From Symbiodinium natans (taxonomy: Eukaryota; Sar; Dinophyceae; Suessiales; Symbiodiniaceae): 64,000 nt of DNA. A program made the translations under genes and the position numbers. Below the pieces are notes generated by a model that saw only the letters and a list, made by a program, of their open reading frames with translations, searched no databases and was not told where the DNA came from. The stretch is taken from assembly GCA_905221605.1 (NCBI GenBank), contig CAJNDS010002213.1, positions 1,381,121-1,445,120 on the forward strand. The letters are read 5' to 3'. Shown here piece by piece: positions 42,554-52,120 of the stretch. The stretch's first letter is position 1; every line of letters starts with the position of its first letter.

Positions 42554-42859
42554 ATGAGCGGATCCACTGCGCTGCACATCGCTGCCAGTCGAGGCCAGCT
42601 CCGCTTTGTCAAGAAGATGTGCTGGTCCCTCTACCACAAGCTGGGCGGGTCGAGCACAGACCCACGTAGCCACCAAAGCGCTGTGGCTTTCCACATGGTT
42701 CGTGACCTCTTGAATTCGTCAGGTGGCAAGAGGGGCCAAGGAGTGGTGGACATGGCTTTGGGCGCCAATGTGGAGACCGCCATGTACCTCAAGAACCACT
42801 GGAACGCAGTGGAGCAGGTGCCGGCCCCAGCCAGGCGCCCAGGGCCTGGCTATTGGTGA
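42554..42859 (+). CDS. Phosphatase-ankyrin cargo gene, ankyrin-like last exon
   Basis: After an intron with CCCTAAA-type words (about 42,470-42,520), the frame opens with SGSTALHIAASRGQLRFVKK, a good ankyrin repeat, and ends at a stop at 42,859. It is inferred to be the last exon. Confidence 0.55.
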   Translation: MSGSTALHIAASRGQLRFVKKMCWSLYHKLGGSSTDPRSHQSAVAFHMVRDLLNSSGGKRGQGVVDMALGANVETAMYLKNHWNAVEQVPAPARRPGPGYW

Positions 42860-43563
42860 AAGTCGGCTTTCAGCCAGGTTGCTGGGGCCGGCGGCTTTTA
42901 GCCAGGATACTGGCGCTGGCTAAAGGCCAAAGCCCAGGAAAGGCTGTAAAGTCTGTAAAGTAAAGAGGGCTTTAAGCCAGGTGCATCAAGGTCAGTTCGT
43001 CATTGGCTTTTTTGCACCCACTTTTGAGCCCCTGCTTTTGTCCAAGACCAAGGTCCAAGGTTTTGAACCTATAGTGCAGTGCTTCAAATTTCAAAGAGCT
43101 AATCGCTAATGTGTGCAGTCTTTGGGAGTCCTTGATCCTTGGTCTTGGTCTTGGACCGCGTCTTCCCCGTAGGCTCACAGTGTTCGACGCCTGCCGCTTT
43201 TCTTCGACACTGAAGCCACTGAAGCCGCCCAGAAGAAAAAGTGTCCCTGAGCTGAGCCCTGTGTAGGTTGCTCTTCTGTTCCTGTTAGACCTCAGCCCCT
43301 TTTCCAAAGACCGTAGTGGCAATAGACAATAGAGAGTGCAGCACAATGAAGACGTGAGAATCCCTGGTGCAATAGAAGGGCAAGTGTAGCGCAAGCCTGT
43401 GTAACTTGGTCCCCCCAGCACCCAGCCTCGAGCCCCCCAAACAATGCAGCCCAACATCAGCAGCTGTTGGCCCTAAATCTTCCGTCTTTAGGGTTTTTTG
43501 TTTAGGGCCTAGGGCCTCGTTTAGGTTCACTGAACCCTCTGCCTGGCTTTGCCCCGCCTGCAG
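42860..43563. other. Non-coding remainder of the transposase intron
   Basis: GC-rich sequence with repeated AGCCAGG words just after the ankyrin stop. The minus frame 42,972-43,457 has no recognised domain. It ends with a pyrimidine-rich acceptor (GCCCCGCCTGCAG). Confidence 0.45.
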
Positions 43564-45733
43564 GACCGCCAATCCACATCTGCCCGGGCAGGCCATGCTG
43601 CACAGACCGAGAAGAGTCAGTGGAGAGGGGTTTCGAGCTCTTGGAGCAGGTCATGCTAAAGCCGATCTTGGTACCTGCCCTGAACAAATGGACAAAGGTT
43701 GCCCCATGCATGCGCCATGTGTCAGTGCTGCAGAACTTCTGCAGGCTTGTTCCCAGAGCCTTTGAGGCATGTTTCAAAACCTCTGCCCGAAACCCACGGG
43801 AAGATGATTCTGAAGATGAGGGAGCAGAGGTTGGGGCGCCAATCGATCAGGCTAGAGTGTGGCAGAGACTCGCCAGAAAGCGTCTTTCCAAAGCAGGTTT
43901 GTTTTTGCAGGATCAGGCATCCAGATGGAGAACTGCACTGTGGGTTGTGCTCACTTGCCCAGTCATGCGTATTCACTATAGTCTGTTCAAGCATGCAACT
44001 TGGTTGTCTGAGAGGGCTCAGCAAACAGAACCTGGAGGAGAGCAGTTGACAGTTGCAACTTTTTGCATGGCTGCAGAGAGTCCTGCCAAGAAGGCGCTGC
44101 AGGGCCTTGTAGCCTTGTTGCTCGATCAGAGCCAGGAGGATTGGGGCCCGGTCATTTTGGCCTTTGGCCCAGTTTCGTCATGGCAGCAGCCCCTGCTCCG
44201 AGTGACCAGACGGAGTTTGTGTGTTGTTATAGGGCAATTGTTCAGGAAATTGCTTTACCCTTGGACTCAGTATCCTTGGAGGTTGGCACAGTTGATTGAT
44301 CCTGCAGCAAGCCCTGAGGCCAAGAAAGAGTGCGCTAAAGAGTTGTTCGAGTGGCCTCGATGTTGCTTGGATGGGTTTGCTCAGAAACTCAGAGAAACCG
44401 CCAAAGAGCCCAAGGCCCTTGAGCAGGAACGCGTGCTGCGATTTTTGACAGCCGTGTTTGAACGGCTGGTTCCAACCTCCACTTGCATTGAGCGGCAATT
44501 TGCCAGGTTAAGCGAATGGAGCGGAGGGGGTGGATCCCAGCACAAAGGCCCCAAGGCAAAACTTTCCAGCATTGCCGCTAAGCACTGCAACCACACACTC
44601 GAACACGAGGTCAAGATCTGGCGGACGAACGTTTTGAAACAGAAGAAGAGACGGATCCATAATCAGAGGCCTAGCTGGGTTCGACCCGTGTCTGCAAGAC
44701 AAAATGGTTGGAATCTGTTCGAACAGGACCTGCTTGGAAGGCAACCAGCTTTGCGCCAGCTGAATCATGTGGACAGGGCAGAGGCCGCAAGGGAGGCATG
44801 GTCTGCCTGCAGCCAAGAAGAGAAAAACAGGTGGGCATCTCTTGCGAAAACGGCCAACAGCCAGGCGCGGGCTGAACAAGAGCAACAGGCAGAGGAGGAG
44901 CCTGAGATCGCTGGAGGTCCTTGGCAGCTTGGCTCTAGCACAGGGTGGCCTTTGGCCAGGCACTTGATTGCTCAGCGTTGCAACACAGCCATTTCTGAGA
45001 GCAACCGCTTCCGCCAGAAGCACAATGTCTTGCAGCCCGAGAACGCTGACAGTCTGGACAGTGTTCCGGCCGAGCCGTGGCCATTGTTTGCGCCCTGCCC
45101 TGTGGGCGCGTGCCAGCACTGCTTGCGTGCAAGGCGCCGGCCATGCATGGAGCGTCTGACAGAGCTGTTCTGGAAGGTTGTGCTGACAAAGGGGCCCAAC
45201 GCAGCTAGCTCTGACAAAGAGCCGCTCCTGCTGTCTTTTACTTCAGCATCCAGAGAGGAGGACGTATCCTTGGCAGTGGCGTTCCACACACGCCGCGCGC
45301 CTTTGCAAGCTGCAGTGTTTTTGCTGGGCAAGCTCTTGGAGCCAGCGGGCGAAGGCATTCAGGTTAGTTTCCACATTATTCCTCCAGGGGAGGATATTGA
45401 GATTCACACTGAGAGCTCTGTGATTGCCAACTTGGCAAACGATGCCGAAGACTGGAAGCTCGAGCTCTTGGAGCCTGGTCCTGTCACAGAGCTAAATCGT
45501 TTTGATATACGAGCACGACACGCAATAGCTGAGAGCGAGTACGGGATTGGCGTGCCTGAGCCTGAGCCCTCTGTCAGTCAGGATGTGCGAGATGCCTTGG
45601 CAGCTTTCGAAGCTGCCCATCCTGATCCGAAGGCCAAGATCCTGCAGAAAGCCCAGAAAGCCCGGCTTCGAAGGCAGGGAAAGGTCGCCACAAAAGCAGA
45701 GAAGGAAGCCCAGAAGATTGAACTGGAAAAAAA
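43564..45733 (+). CDS. hAT-like transposase, C-terminal exon with HMG-like box
   Basis: It joins in frame to the exon ending at 38,895. The first codons carry a Cys-rich start (ICPGRPCCTDREES), then helices of the core. Numbered from the GTG at 43,620, residues 286-300 read STCIERQFARLSEW, resembling the conserved C-terminal block of hAT transposases with its invariant Glu-Arg (E291/R292). Residues 350-412 form an HMG-box-like segment (Trp/Phe spacing, EEKNRWASLAK). A Cys cluster (CPVGACQHC) follows at about residues 498-506, then a Lys/Glu coiled region. At an A8 run (45,727-45,734) the frame stops eight bases later in this frame but continues in the next one as a plausible C-terminus. Confidence 0.7.
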
Positions 45734-46276
45734 ATGCAGGGCCTGATTCCTGAGTCGTCTGGCTCTGAGTCAGAGGCTGGTGAGCTGGAGGAGGTGCAGG
45801 CAGAGGCCGCAGAGGCAGCAGAGCCAGCAGGGGAAGGGTTTTTGCTTTCTGAAGCTGAATCGGAAACTGACACGTTGCTTCCGGGCCACAGTGAACGAGC
45901 TTCCAGCTCTCGTGATGTGGCCCCTGCAGCTCCAGCGCAGCGTTCAAGGAGGGCTTTTGCTTGGGGAGTTTTCCGTATATCGCCGCTCTTTTCGCAGGGC
46001 CACCAAATAGGCTGGGAGGCGTCGTGCAACATGCATCAGAACACAGGAGACTGCGTAGGAACGAGCTGCAAGAAGGCCATCAATCAAGGTGGTTTGTCAG
46101 AAGAGGACTGCATGCTGCGCTTGAAACGCTGGCTTGTAGCCGGGTTAGAGGATTCCTCTTGGGATGCCTCTAGAGCTCGTTCGCATCATGTGTCCCTGGG
46201 AGGCAGCAGGTTGCATCACTTTGCTCATGGCTTGGACTTGGCCTCACTGGATGCGAAAGCAGGGCACCAGCCTTAG
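45734..46276 (+). CDS. Transposase C-terminal extension (one-base offset)
   Basis: This overlaps the previous frame at the A8 run and starts with an ATG in the run's tail. The sequence is acidic and Ser-rich, then a compact Trp/Cys/His region (GWEASCNMHQ, CVGTSCKKA, LRLKRWLVAGL), then SHHVSLGGSRL. It reads as a natural continuation of the transposase polypeptide, so the offset is probably a one-base lesion or sequencing error; a separate small protein is the alternative. Confidence 0.5.
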   Translation: MQGLIPESSGSESEAGELEEVQAEAAEAAEPAGEGFLLSEAESETDTLLPGHSERASSSRDVAPAAPAQRSRRAFAWGVFRISPLFSQGHQIGWEASCNMHQNTGDCVGTSCKKAINQGGLSEEDCMLRLKRWLVAGLEDSSWDASRARSHHVSLGGSRLHHFAHGLDLASLDAKAGHQP

Positions 46277-46358
46277 GCTCAGTCAGCAGCTTTGGGTTTT
46301 GGCCTTCAGCCTGAGCAGTCATGGGCTCCAGCACGGGGCCCAGTTTGCCGCGCAGTCA

Positions 46359-46441
46359 TTATGACTATGACAATGGTGGCTGGAGCGTGTGCGTGTCGAA
46401 TCTCGACACGCACACGCTCGAGCCACCATCATAGTCATTGG
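46359..46441. repeat. Long hairpin 1
   Basis: Inverted arms containing GAGCGTGTGCGTGTCGA meet around a 3-4-base loop. Pairing extends outward through GGTGGC and ATGACTATG with few mismatches, about 80 bp in total. A near-identical hairpin lies 212 bp to the right. Confidence 0.85.
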
Positions 46442-46570
46442 CTCCCTTGATGTTGCAGTCTTGTTCTGTGTTCATGGCTCCAGGGCTGTGCTGGGTTTGG
46501 CCTTTGGCCTGGTGAGGATGCAGCATTCATGGGCTGGAGCACTTGGGCCATGGGCCCGAGCACAGGAGCG

Positions 46571-46654
46571 AATGACTATGACACTGGTGGCTCGAGCGTG
46601 TGCGTGTCGAGATTTGAGACGCACACGCTCGAGCCACCATTGTCATAGTGATTG
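46571..46654. repeat. Long hairpin 2
   Basis: Same arms as hairpin 1 (GGTGGCTCGAGCGTGTGC, RC on the other side), loop slightly longer. The pair lies between the transposase and the next gene, so a terminator, boundary or recombination role is possible. Confidence 0.85.
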
Positions 46655-46978
46655 GCTCTTCTGCTCTTGCAGTCAGCCTGTGTTGGACTTTGTCCTCCTC
46701 CGCCTCCTCTTCCTGCTCCTCTGCTGCAGCAGCGGCGCTAGGGCCTGGGTGTCTGGAGGCTGAGACAGCTACATGCAGGCCGACAGTGAAGAAAAAAGCC
46801 CGGACGTGCTGTGCTGTGGGCCTTGGGCCAGGCTCTGAGTCTTGCAGAGGTTAGGTGCCAGATTGAGTCTTGCTGCTTAATGCTTGTGTGATTCATAGCG
46901 GCTTGGCAGATTGTGCAGCAGCAGTGGGTTGTGTATCAATTGTGTTGCTTTTTAAAACAAGCTTTATTCAAGTGTTCA
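46655..46978. other. Intergenic DNA, nothing recognised
   Basis: GC-rich sequence after the hairpins with no supported frame. Confidence 0.4.
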
Positions 46979-47250
46979 ACAATTGCATAAACAATTGAAC
47001 AATTACATAAACAATTGCAAAACAATTGCAAAACAATTGCACAAACAATTGCACAAACAATTGCACCAACCGTCCTCGACGCATCTTAGGGGTTTCTCGA
47101 CGCATCGTTTTTTGGGCCCAATACTACTTCTTTTGAAACATACCCATCGATGCGTAGAGATCTCGACGCTCGATTGTTTGCGCAATTGTTTGCGCAATTG
47201 TTTGCGCAATTGTTTTGCAATTGTTTTGCAATTGTTTCTCAATACTTCTT
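46979..47250. repeat. Internal CAATTG foldback (MITE-like)
   Basis: Left arm (about 46,979-47,070) is made of ACAATTGC units. The right arm (about 47,172-47,245) is its inverse, GCAATTGTTTTGCAATTG. The core contains two CTCGACGCATC words. The units match the motif of the transposon's terminal repeats, suggesting an internal or nested derivative. Confidence 0.8.
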
Positions 47251-47350
47251 AAATAGTGTCAATAGTTGTTCATTTTTTGGCAATCTAGTTTTTTTGATTC
47301 CAGGTGTTGCCTGCAGCCTGGTTTTTGGCTTCCAGAGTCAGTGACTAGGC

Positions 47351-47650
47351 ATGGGCAGTTCAGACAGTGAGGAAAGGGAGAAGCCAGGCAAGCCCGAAAG
47401 CAGCGCAGGTTTTCGAGGCATCCTGCACCTGGCAATAAGCTTTGTGCATTCCAGACCGTGCCGGTGTTGCCTCTGTGGCCAGCAGTCCATAGATCCCACA
47501 CCTTTGCTGGGTGATTTGGATGAGGCGGCAACAGAGCAGGAGTCAGGCAAGCGGCCTTGGGCCAAGTACCGCAGAGTGGTGCTGCCAGGTGAGGATTCTG
47601 TCCGAGTGCCCGAAAGTCGATGCTGTTTGATCTGCTTCAACGTATTTCGA
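47351..47650 (+). CDS. Helical cargo gene, putative exon 1 (Cys-cluster)
   Basis: The frame begins ATG (MGSSDSEEREK) and carries a Cys cluster (CRCCLCGQQS, then CCLICFNVF about 65 residues on) that could bind zinc. It then runs into a poly-G tract, so the donor lies near 47,640. Function unknown. Confidence 0.5.
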
Positions 47651-48435
47651 GGGGGGGAGGGGGGGTGGGGTGGGGGGGGGAGGGGGGGTGGGGCGGGGAG
47701 GGGGGGAGGGCGGGGGGGGGGTGAGGGCGGGGGGGGGGGGGGGAGGGGGGGGGGGGGGGTGGGGGAGGGGATTTTGAGGGGGGGGGGCAGGGGACGGGGA
47801 GCGGTGGGGGGGGGGGAGGGGGGGGGGGGGGGGAGGGGGGGGGGGGGGAGGGGCGGGGGGGGACAGGTGTGCGCGGGGGGGGGGGCGGAGGGGTAGGGGG
47901 TGGTTTGGTTTAGGCTGTAAGGTTGGGAGGTGGAGGCGGGGGGGGGGGGGGGCGACGGCGACGGCGACGGCGGCGGCCGGCGGCGGGCACGGCGACGGCG
48001 ACGGCGACGGCGACCGCGACGGCGCCAGCGCCTGCGGCAGCGGCGACGGCGGCGGCGCGGCAACAGCTTTGTCGCCTCTTGGGCGGTGGCGATAGCAACT
48101 ACGACAGCAACACGAGGGCAACAGTGTTATTGTTGGCGATTGGGGTGGAGAAACGGCGACGGCGAATGGCGACGGCGACGGCGACAGCGACGACCACAAC
48201 GACGACGACCACGACAGCGGCAGCGGCGGCAGCGACGGCGACTTGCCGGCGCTGAGGGGGCAAAGGGGGCGGCGGGGGCTGGGGCGCGCAGGGGTGCGGG
48301 GGCGCCGGGGCGCAAGGGCGCTGGGGCGCAGAGGCGCTGGCCGCTGGGGCGCAGAGGCGCTGGGGCGCAGAGGGCGCGGCGGCGGGGCACTGGGGTGCGG
48401 GGGCGCGGGCGCGCGGACGTGCGGGCGCCTCCCCT
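47643..48435. repeat. G-rich and GGCGAC low-complexity intron
   Basis: Almost pure G with scattered A/T to about 47,950, then GGCGAC/GGC triplet repeats and GCGCTGGGGCGCA repeats. Long Pro-rich minus frames (to 306 codons) are artefacts of composition. Confidence 0.85.
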
Positions 48436-48611
48436 GCCTTAACCCGGACTTCCCCCCACACATCTTTTTTTCCCGTCTCCATCTGCGTCAGCCCCCACCC
48501 CCACCCAACCCCTCTGCCCGGACTCTCTTCCCAAACCTCTGCTCAGCGGCTTTGCGGCCAAGTGAGAGACGCGCAGCTTTGATGGGCTCAAAAGCTTAAT
48601 TCTTTTGCCGC

Positions 48612-49022
48612 TTGCCCTTTTGGCCTGTGGCCATGTCTGCCATGGAAGCTGGCTTGATTGGGCTTCTGGCCATGTCGCCTGATCAGAAGGGCAGGCCAAC
48701 ATCAAGTGAGGATCCTCCTGCAAAGAAGCGTCGCGCCTTTGCCACACGCATTCCTGCGCGTATCAAGATGTTTATGATGTTGCTGAGCATGCCCACATTG
48801 GATGGCGACGAGCCCAGCATTCTCAAGTTCAGTCAGACTTGCCGAACTGCGCATGTGGAGTTGAAGCAGACTTTGTGCGTTGAGCGTGTTCCGGCTCAGG
48901 CGCCAAGGACTTCTCAAGTTGGCAATCGCTGCAATCGTCTCCAGGCAATCCCAGAGGAGGCAAAGAGCGAAGGTTCAGCAGAGTCAGCTGAGACTCTTGT
49001 TTTGGGCATGGACCTTAATTGA
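48612..49022 (+). CDS. Helical cargo gene, putative exon 2
   Basis: Protein-like from about SAMEAGLIGL to LKQTLCVERV, with a basic patch (PAKKRRAF) resembling a nuclear localisation signal. The end of the exon is uncertain. No domain recognised. Confidence 0.45.
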   Translation: MPFWPVAMSAMEAGLIGLLAMSPDQKGRPTSSEDPPAKKRRAFATRIPARIKMFMMLLSMPTLDGDEPSILKFSQTCRTAHVELKQTLCVERVPAQAPRTSQVGNRCNRLQAIPEEAKSEGSAESAETLVLGMDLN

Positions 49023-49436
49023 TGAAATCAATCGGTCCTTGGCCTTGGGCCCAGTTTGCCGGCAGGAATGATGGCCGGGCTTGCAAGACTGACGCCAGCG
49101 CAAGACTTGGCCCAAGGCCACTGGCCAAGTGTTATTGTTCTATTGTTAGCGTTTGTTTGTTTAGCAGCTGGCAAGTCACGTAAAGACTTAAGGCTGGAGG
49201 GGGAATCTTTCTTTGTTAGGGGGGGAGGGATGGGGCCTCCGGCGTGGTTGTCTGGACCTTGCGAGGTCTTAGTGTCTTACAGCGTCCCCGGCATGCCAGA
49301 GGCAAGCTCTTCTTACCAGCTAGAGCCTTTAGCCTTTTGCCTTTAGCCTTTAGACGCTTATGGACGTCGAAAAAGTGAGCATGCTGTGATGCCTGTGGTG
49401 CAGGCTTTGAAGAGCGCATGTCGAGGTGAGAGTAGC
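49023..49436. other. Probable intron, nothing recognised
   Basis: Contains repeated TTGGGCCCA / TTGGCCCAAGG words and CCTTTAGCC words, with no supported frame. Confidence 0.4.
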
Positions 49437-49583
49437 GGTGCAGATGACTGTTGATGAGTCTCGTGCAGGCCTTCATGCGAGATTCAAGAGCTACTCGAAG
49501 TACTATGACTTCATCCAGGAGAAGCAGAACCAGCACGAGCACAAGAAATTTCTTTCAGCTCTCAAGGACCACTCACCAATCTG
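49437..49583 (+). CDS. Helical cargo gene, short exon
   Basis: After a probable acceptor (GCAG near 49,455) the frame reads a charged helical segment (ARFKSYSKYYDFIQEKQNQ and following) and closes at 49,583. A short exon between two longer ones; donor position uncertain. Confidence 0.4.
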
Positions 49584-49595
49584 AGATTTGTTGCC

Positions 49596-50369
49596 TTGTG
49601 TAATATGTTTCTGGTTGCCTGGCTGACACATTGCAGTGACTGTGAGGACTGGATCAGACAACACAATGAAGATCCTGGTCGAACCCGGCTGAAATCTAAG
49701 GAGGACGTTCTTGCTTGCCACAAAGAGCTTGCAGTAGAGAAGAAGACCGGAGGCAAGCTGACAGCGCCTAAGAAGCAGTTCATCCTCAGCACCCATTGGA
49801 ACGAAAGCAAACATGGCAAATGGGATGCCTCGAAGGAAACTGAAATAGAGATCAGGGGCGTGAAACAAAAGGGATGTTGGCGAAGTGTGGGCGAAGAAGG
49901 AGTTTTCGATTTCGAGGAGTTTGAGCAGACCGATGTTTCAGAGCGAATCATAGAGCACGATGCGAACGATGTGGGGCCTTTGGCCGACGTAGCTTTCGCA
50001 CTAAAAAAAGAAGCCGTGCAGCAAGCCATGCAGTCCCAAAGCCAAGCAAGAGACAAAGTGGCCATCAAGGGCCCTGACATGAGTATGGAAAGCCTCATGG
50101 AAATTGTCAACCTTGGGATGTCAGCCTCGTCCTCCTCAAAGGACAGGCCTAAGGCCCGGTCTTGCGGCTCCAGCCAGAGTTCCGGAGACGGCGGCTCAGA
50201 CTCAGAAAGTCAGAGTGCTGCAGACGAACCAGAGGAAGGCATGGCTTCCATGGCTTTGCTGGGGTCTGCGACCAAGAAGTCAGGGCAAAGCAAGGCAACA
50301 GCAAAGCCAAAGGCGTCTGCGCACACAGGGTCCAACACCAAGATCAATCCGAAAGCGACGCTAGGTTGA
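49596..50369 (+). CDS. Helical cargo gene, exon with acidic Ser tail
   Basis: The exon probably starts after TTGCAG at 49,637. It has two Trp/Lys-rich stretches (ILSTHWNESKHGKWD; KGCWRSVGEEGVF), then acidic then Ser/Lys-rich disordered sequence to the frame end. No known family recognised. Confidence 0.5.
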   Translation: MCNMFLVAWLTHCSDCEDWIRQHNEDPGRTRLKSKEDVLACHKELAVEKKTGGKLTAPKKQFILSTHWNESKHGKWDASKETEIEIRGVKQKGCWRSVGEEGVFDFEEFEQTDVSERIIEHDANDVGPLADVAFALKKEAVQQAMQSQSQARDKVAIKGPDMSMESLMEIVNLGMSASSSSKDRPKARSCGSSQSSGDGGSDSESQSAADEPEEGMASMALLGSATKKSGQSKATAKPKASAHTGSNTKINPKATLG

Positions 50370-50427
50370 ACTGAAGCCAACTTAAGCTCATCGCGCAGTC
50401 GTTCTTAGTCTGAGTTTTTTTTGTTTT

Positions 50428-51903
50428 ATGCTGGCCAAAGTATGCAACTCTTGTTCATTGTCAATTTCAGTCCAGCCGAGGCAACCTACCAAGAAAAGAA
50501 AAGCAGCCCCAGCTCCAGCAAGCGAGAGCCTCAAGGTGAAGGCTGAAGCGGCTGAAGGCTTGAAGCTGGATCCGAGGTTGAACTTGGACGTCTTGGACCT
50601 TGGAGGCGGTTCGGACGGTTTAGGGACATTGCAGCTGGATGGCAGGGCCAGTCGGACATTGACTCGCTTGCAGACAGCCATCTCCACTTTCGAAGTCAAC
50701 ATGAAAGCGCTTGATCTTCAGGATCAGCCGGTGTCTGCACAATTGTCGCTCAAAGACTACAAGGCCATGTGCCAGAAGCGCGTCAGCTCGCTGACTGGGT
50801 GGATGAAGCCGGCTAAGGATGATATCAAAAAAGTAGAGAGAAGCACGAACAAAAACTGTTTTGCCGACCAGCTTCGCTCTCTTGAGGAGCTTGTCGGCAT
50901 TGCCGGTGTTCTTGTCAAGTTGTTGACTTTGATGCCTGCGCAAAAGCCTGACCCTGAAGAGTTCCTGCGGTTGCTTGAAGAGTTCGATAAATTGAACGAA
51001 AGCAGCGGCTTGAAGTTGGGCCTAGGGCCAGGTTTTGTCTTGAAGAGCCTCATGGCTCGCGCGAATGAGTCGTGCTTACACAACGACTTCAGTCGTTTCA
51101 CAGGTTTCTTCAAAACAAGTTCAGCAGACGTCGTCGCTCTCAATAAGCTCATGAAAGCAGAGGATGTGCAAGCCCATGTGGTGGTTGAGATAGAGAACCG
51201 ATTGCTTTCAGCAATGCGCGCAATCACGCCAGCAGAGCTGGAGCTCAAGTCTTCAGGCAAGGCTACCCCAGAGGATGCGCCCAACATGCATGAGGCTTGC
51301 AGCCTGGCTTCAGCCCTTGTTGAATCAGCCCAGGGGCCGGACTTTCTGGCTAAAGATGTTGCTGCAAGCGCCAGGGTTGTTTATGCCATGCTGGACCAGC
51401 AGGACATCGCAAGCTTGAGAGAGAGCGTGCAAAACATCCAAAGCTACTCTGGGAAGAAGCCCCAAGAAGGTCAAGAACGTGCTGAGGAACTGAACGCAGT
51501 CGTCCGTTTTTTCTTGCAGCACGACGTTGGCAAATCAGTTATGGGCATGGCTGTGCAGCGGCTAGAGCATGGAGAGGCAGAGGCAGAGTTCCAAGAGATT
51601 TGCGCTCATTTGGAAAACCTGATTGGTTGTGCTGAAGTCCAAGCAAAGGAGTTTGCAGAGCAGAACAGCAGTAAGGGCATTGCAGAGGTCAAGCAGTTGG
51701 TGGGCCCGGCTTTAAGCAAGCTGGACGAGTTGAAAGCTTGTCGTTTCGGGAAATCCAAAGCTGCAAAGAAGGAGGGCGGTGCTGCTGGCACAATTGCTGA
51801 GTTGCAGAAGAGATTGAGCGAGGCAGCCAGCCAGCTAGTCACTGTCGAGTTGACCTTCACCCTGCTCGAGCATTTGCGTCTTGGTTGCAAGTTGCAAGAA
51901 TAA
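50428..51903 (+). CDS. Helical cargo gene, large exon
   Basis: The longest uninterrupted frame of this gene (491 codons). A probable acceptor lies at 50,470 (TTTCAG) before SSRGNLPRK in one frame or VQPRQPTKKRK in this one. The protein has a basic patch (TKKRKAAP), then nearly all amphipathic helix with Leu and charged residues and few Trp, like a coiled or HEAT-type scaffold. It ends at a stop or just past a donor at 51,903. I do not recognise a family. Confidence 0.6.
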   Translation: MLAKVCNSCSLSISVQPRQPTKKRKAAPAPASESLKVKAEAAEGLKLDPRLNLDVLDLGGGSDGLGTLQLDGRASRTLTRLQTAISTFEVNMKALDLQDQPVSAQLSLKDYKAMCQKRVSSLTGWMKPAKDDIKKVERSTNKNCFADQLRSLEELVGIAGVLVKLLTLMPAQKPDPEEFLRLLEEFDKLNESSGLKLGLGPGFVLKSLMARANESCLHNDFSRFTGFFKTSSADVVALNKLMKAEDVQAHVVVEIENRLLSAMRAITPAELELKSSGKATPEDAPNMHEACSLASALVESAQGPDFLAKDVAASARVVYAMLDQQDIASLRESVQNIQSYSGKKPQEGQERAEELNAVVRFFLQHDVGKSVMGMAVQRLEHGEAEAEFQEICAHLENLIGCAEVQAKEFAEQNSSKGIAEVKQLVGPALSKLDELKACRFGKSKAAKKEGGAAGTIAELQKRLSEAASQLVTVELTFTLLEHLRLGCKLQE

Positions 51904-52120
51904 TAAGCTAGCTGCCCAATTCCAAAGTTGCGACTTCAGAGTTCTCGGTAGATTGACTACTTGCACTGTTTTAGTCAGTTTTTGTTCGAAGCCCCAATTG
52001 CTCGATTCTCAGAAGCCCTAGAGCCCGCCTAAAATACCAAGGTGAAGTGGGCCTAGAGTCCGACTAGCTGCTGATGTGTTAAAGAACATTAATCGTGAGC
52101 TAGTGGCTACTTCGTCTGAG
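51904..52120. other. Probable intron
   Basis: Lower-GC sequence without a supported frame between two helical exons. Confidence 0.4.

Larger units (their letters stand above)
38896..43563 (+). other. 4.67-kb intron or insertion splitting the transposase, GA-AG ends
   Basis: The 8-bp word CAGGACCG occurs at both junctions (38,893-38,900 and 43,561-43,568). Removing 38,896-43,563 joins the transposase exons in frame (codon GGA across the junction). The donor would be GA and the acceptor CAG; GA donors and direct repeats at intron ends are known in dinoflagellates. The 8-bp repeat also fits a target duplication, so the segment may be an insertion now spliced out. It contains a complete-looking multi-exon gene (phosphatase-ankyrin) and telomere-like repeats. 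Confidence 0.7.

Noticed and set aside
38896-43563. The segment as a nested DNA transposon with terminal inverted repeats
   Set aside because: The 8-bp repeats fit, but I found no inverted repeats just inside them, so intron is the safer call.
43620-45746. The 708-codon frame as an independent gene
   Set aside because: Its start is a GTG. The frame extends upstream to a splice acceptor that joins it in phase to the N-terminal transposase exon.
47338-48463. Long minus-strand Pro-rich frames (241 and 306 codons) and plus-strand Gly/Arg-rich frames
   Set aside because: They are translations of poly-G and GGCGAC low-complexity DNA in every frame; no domain and no start context.
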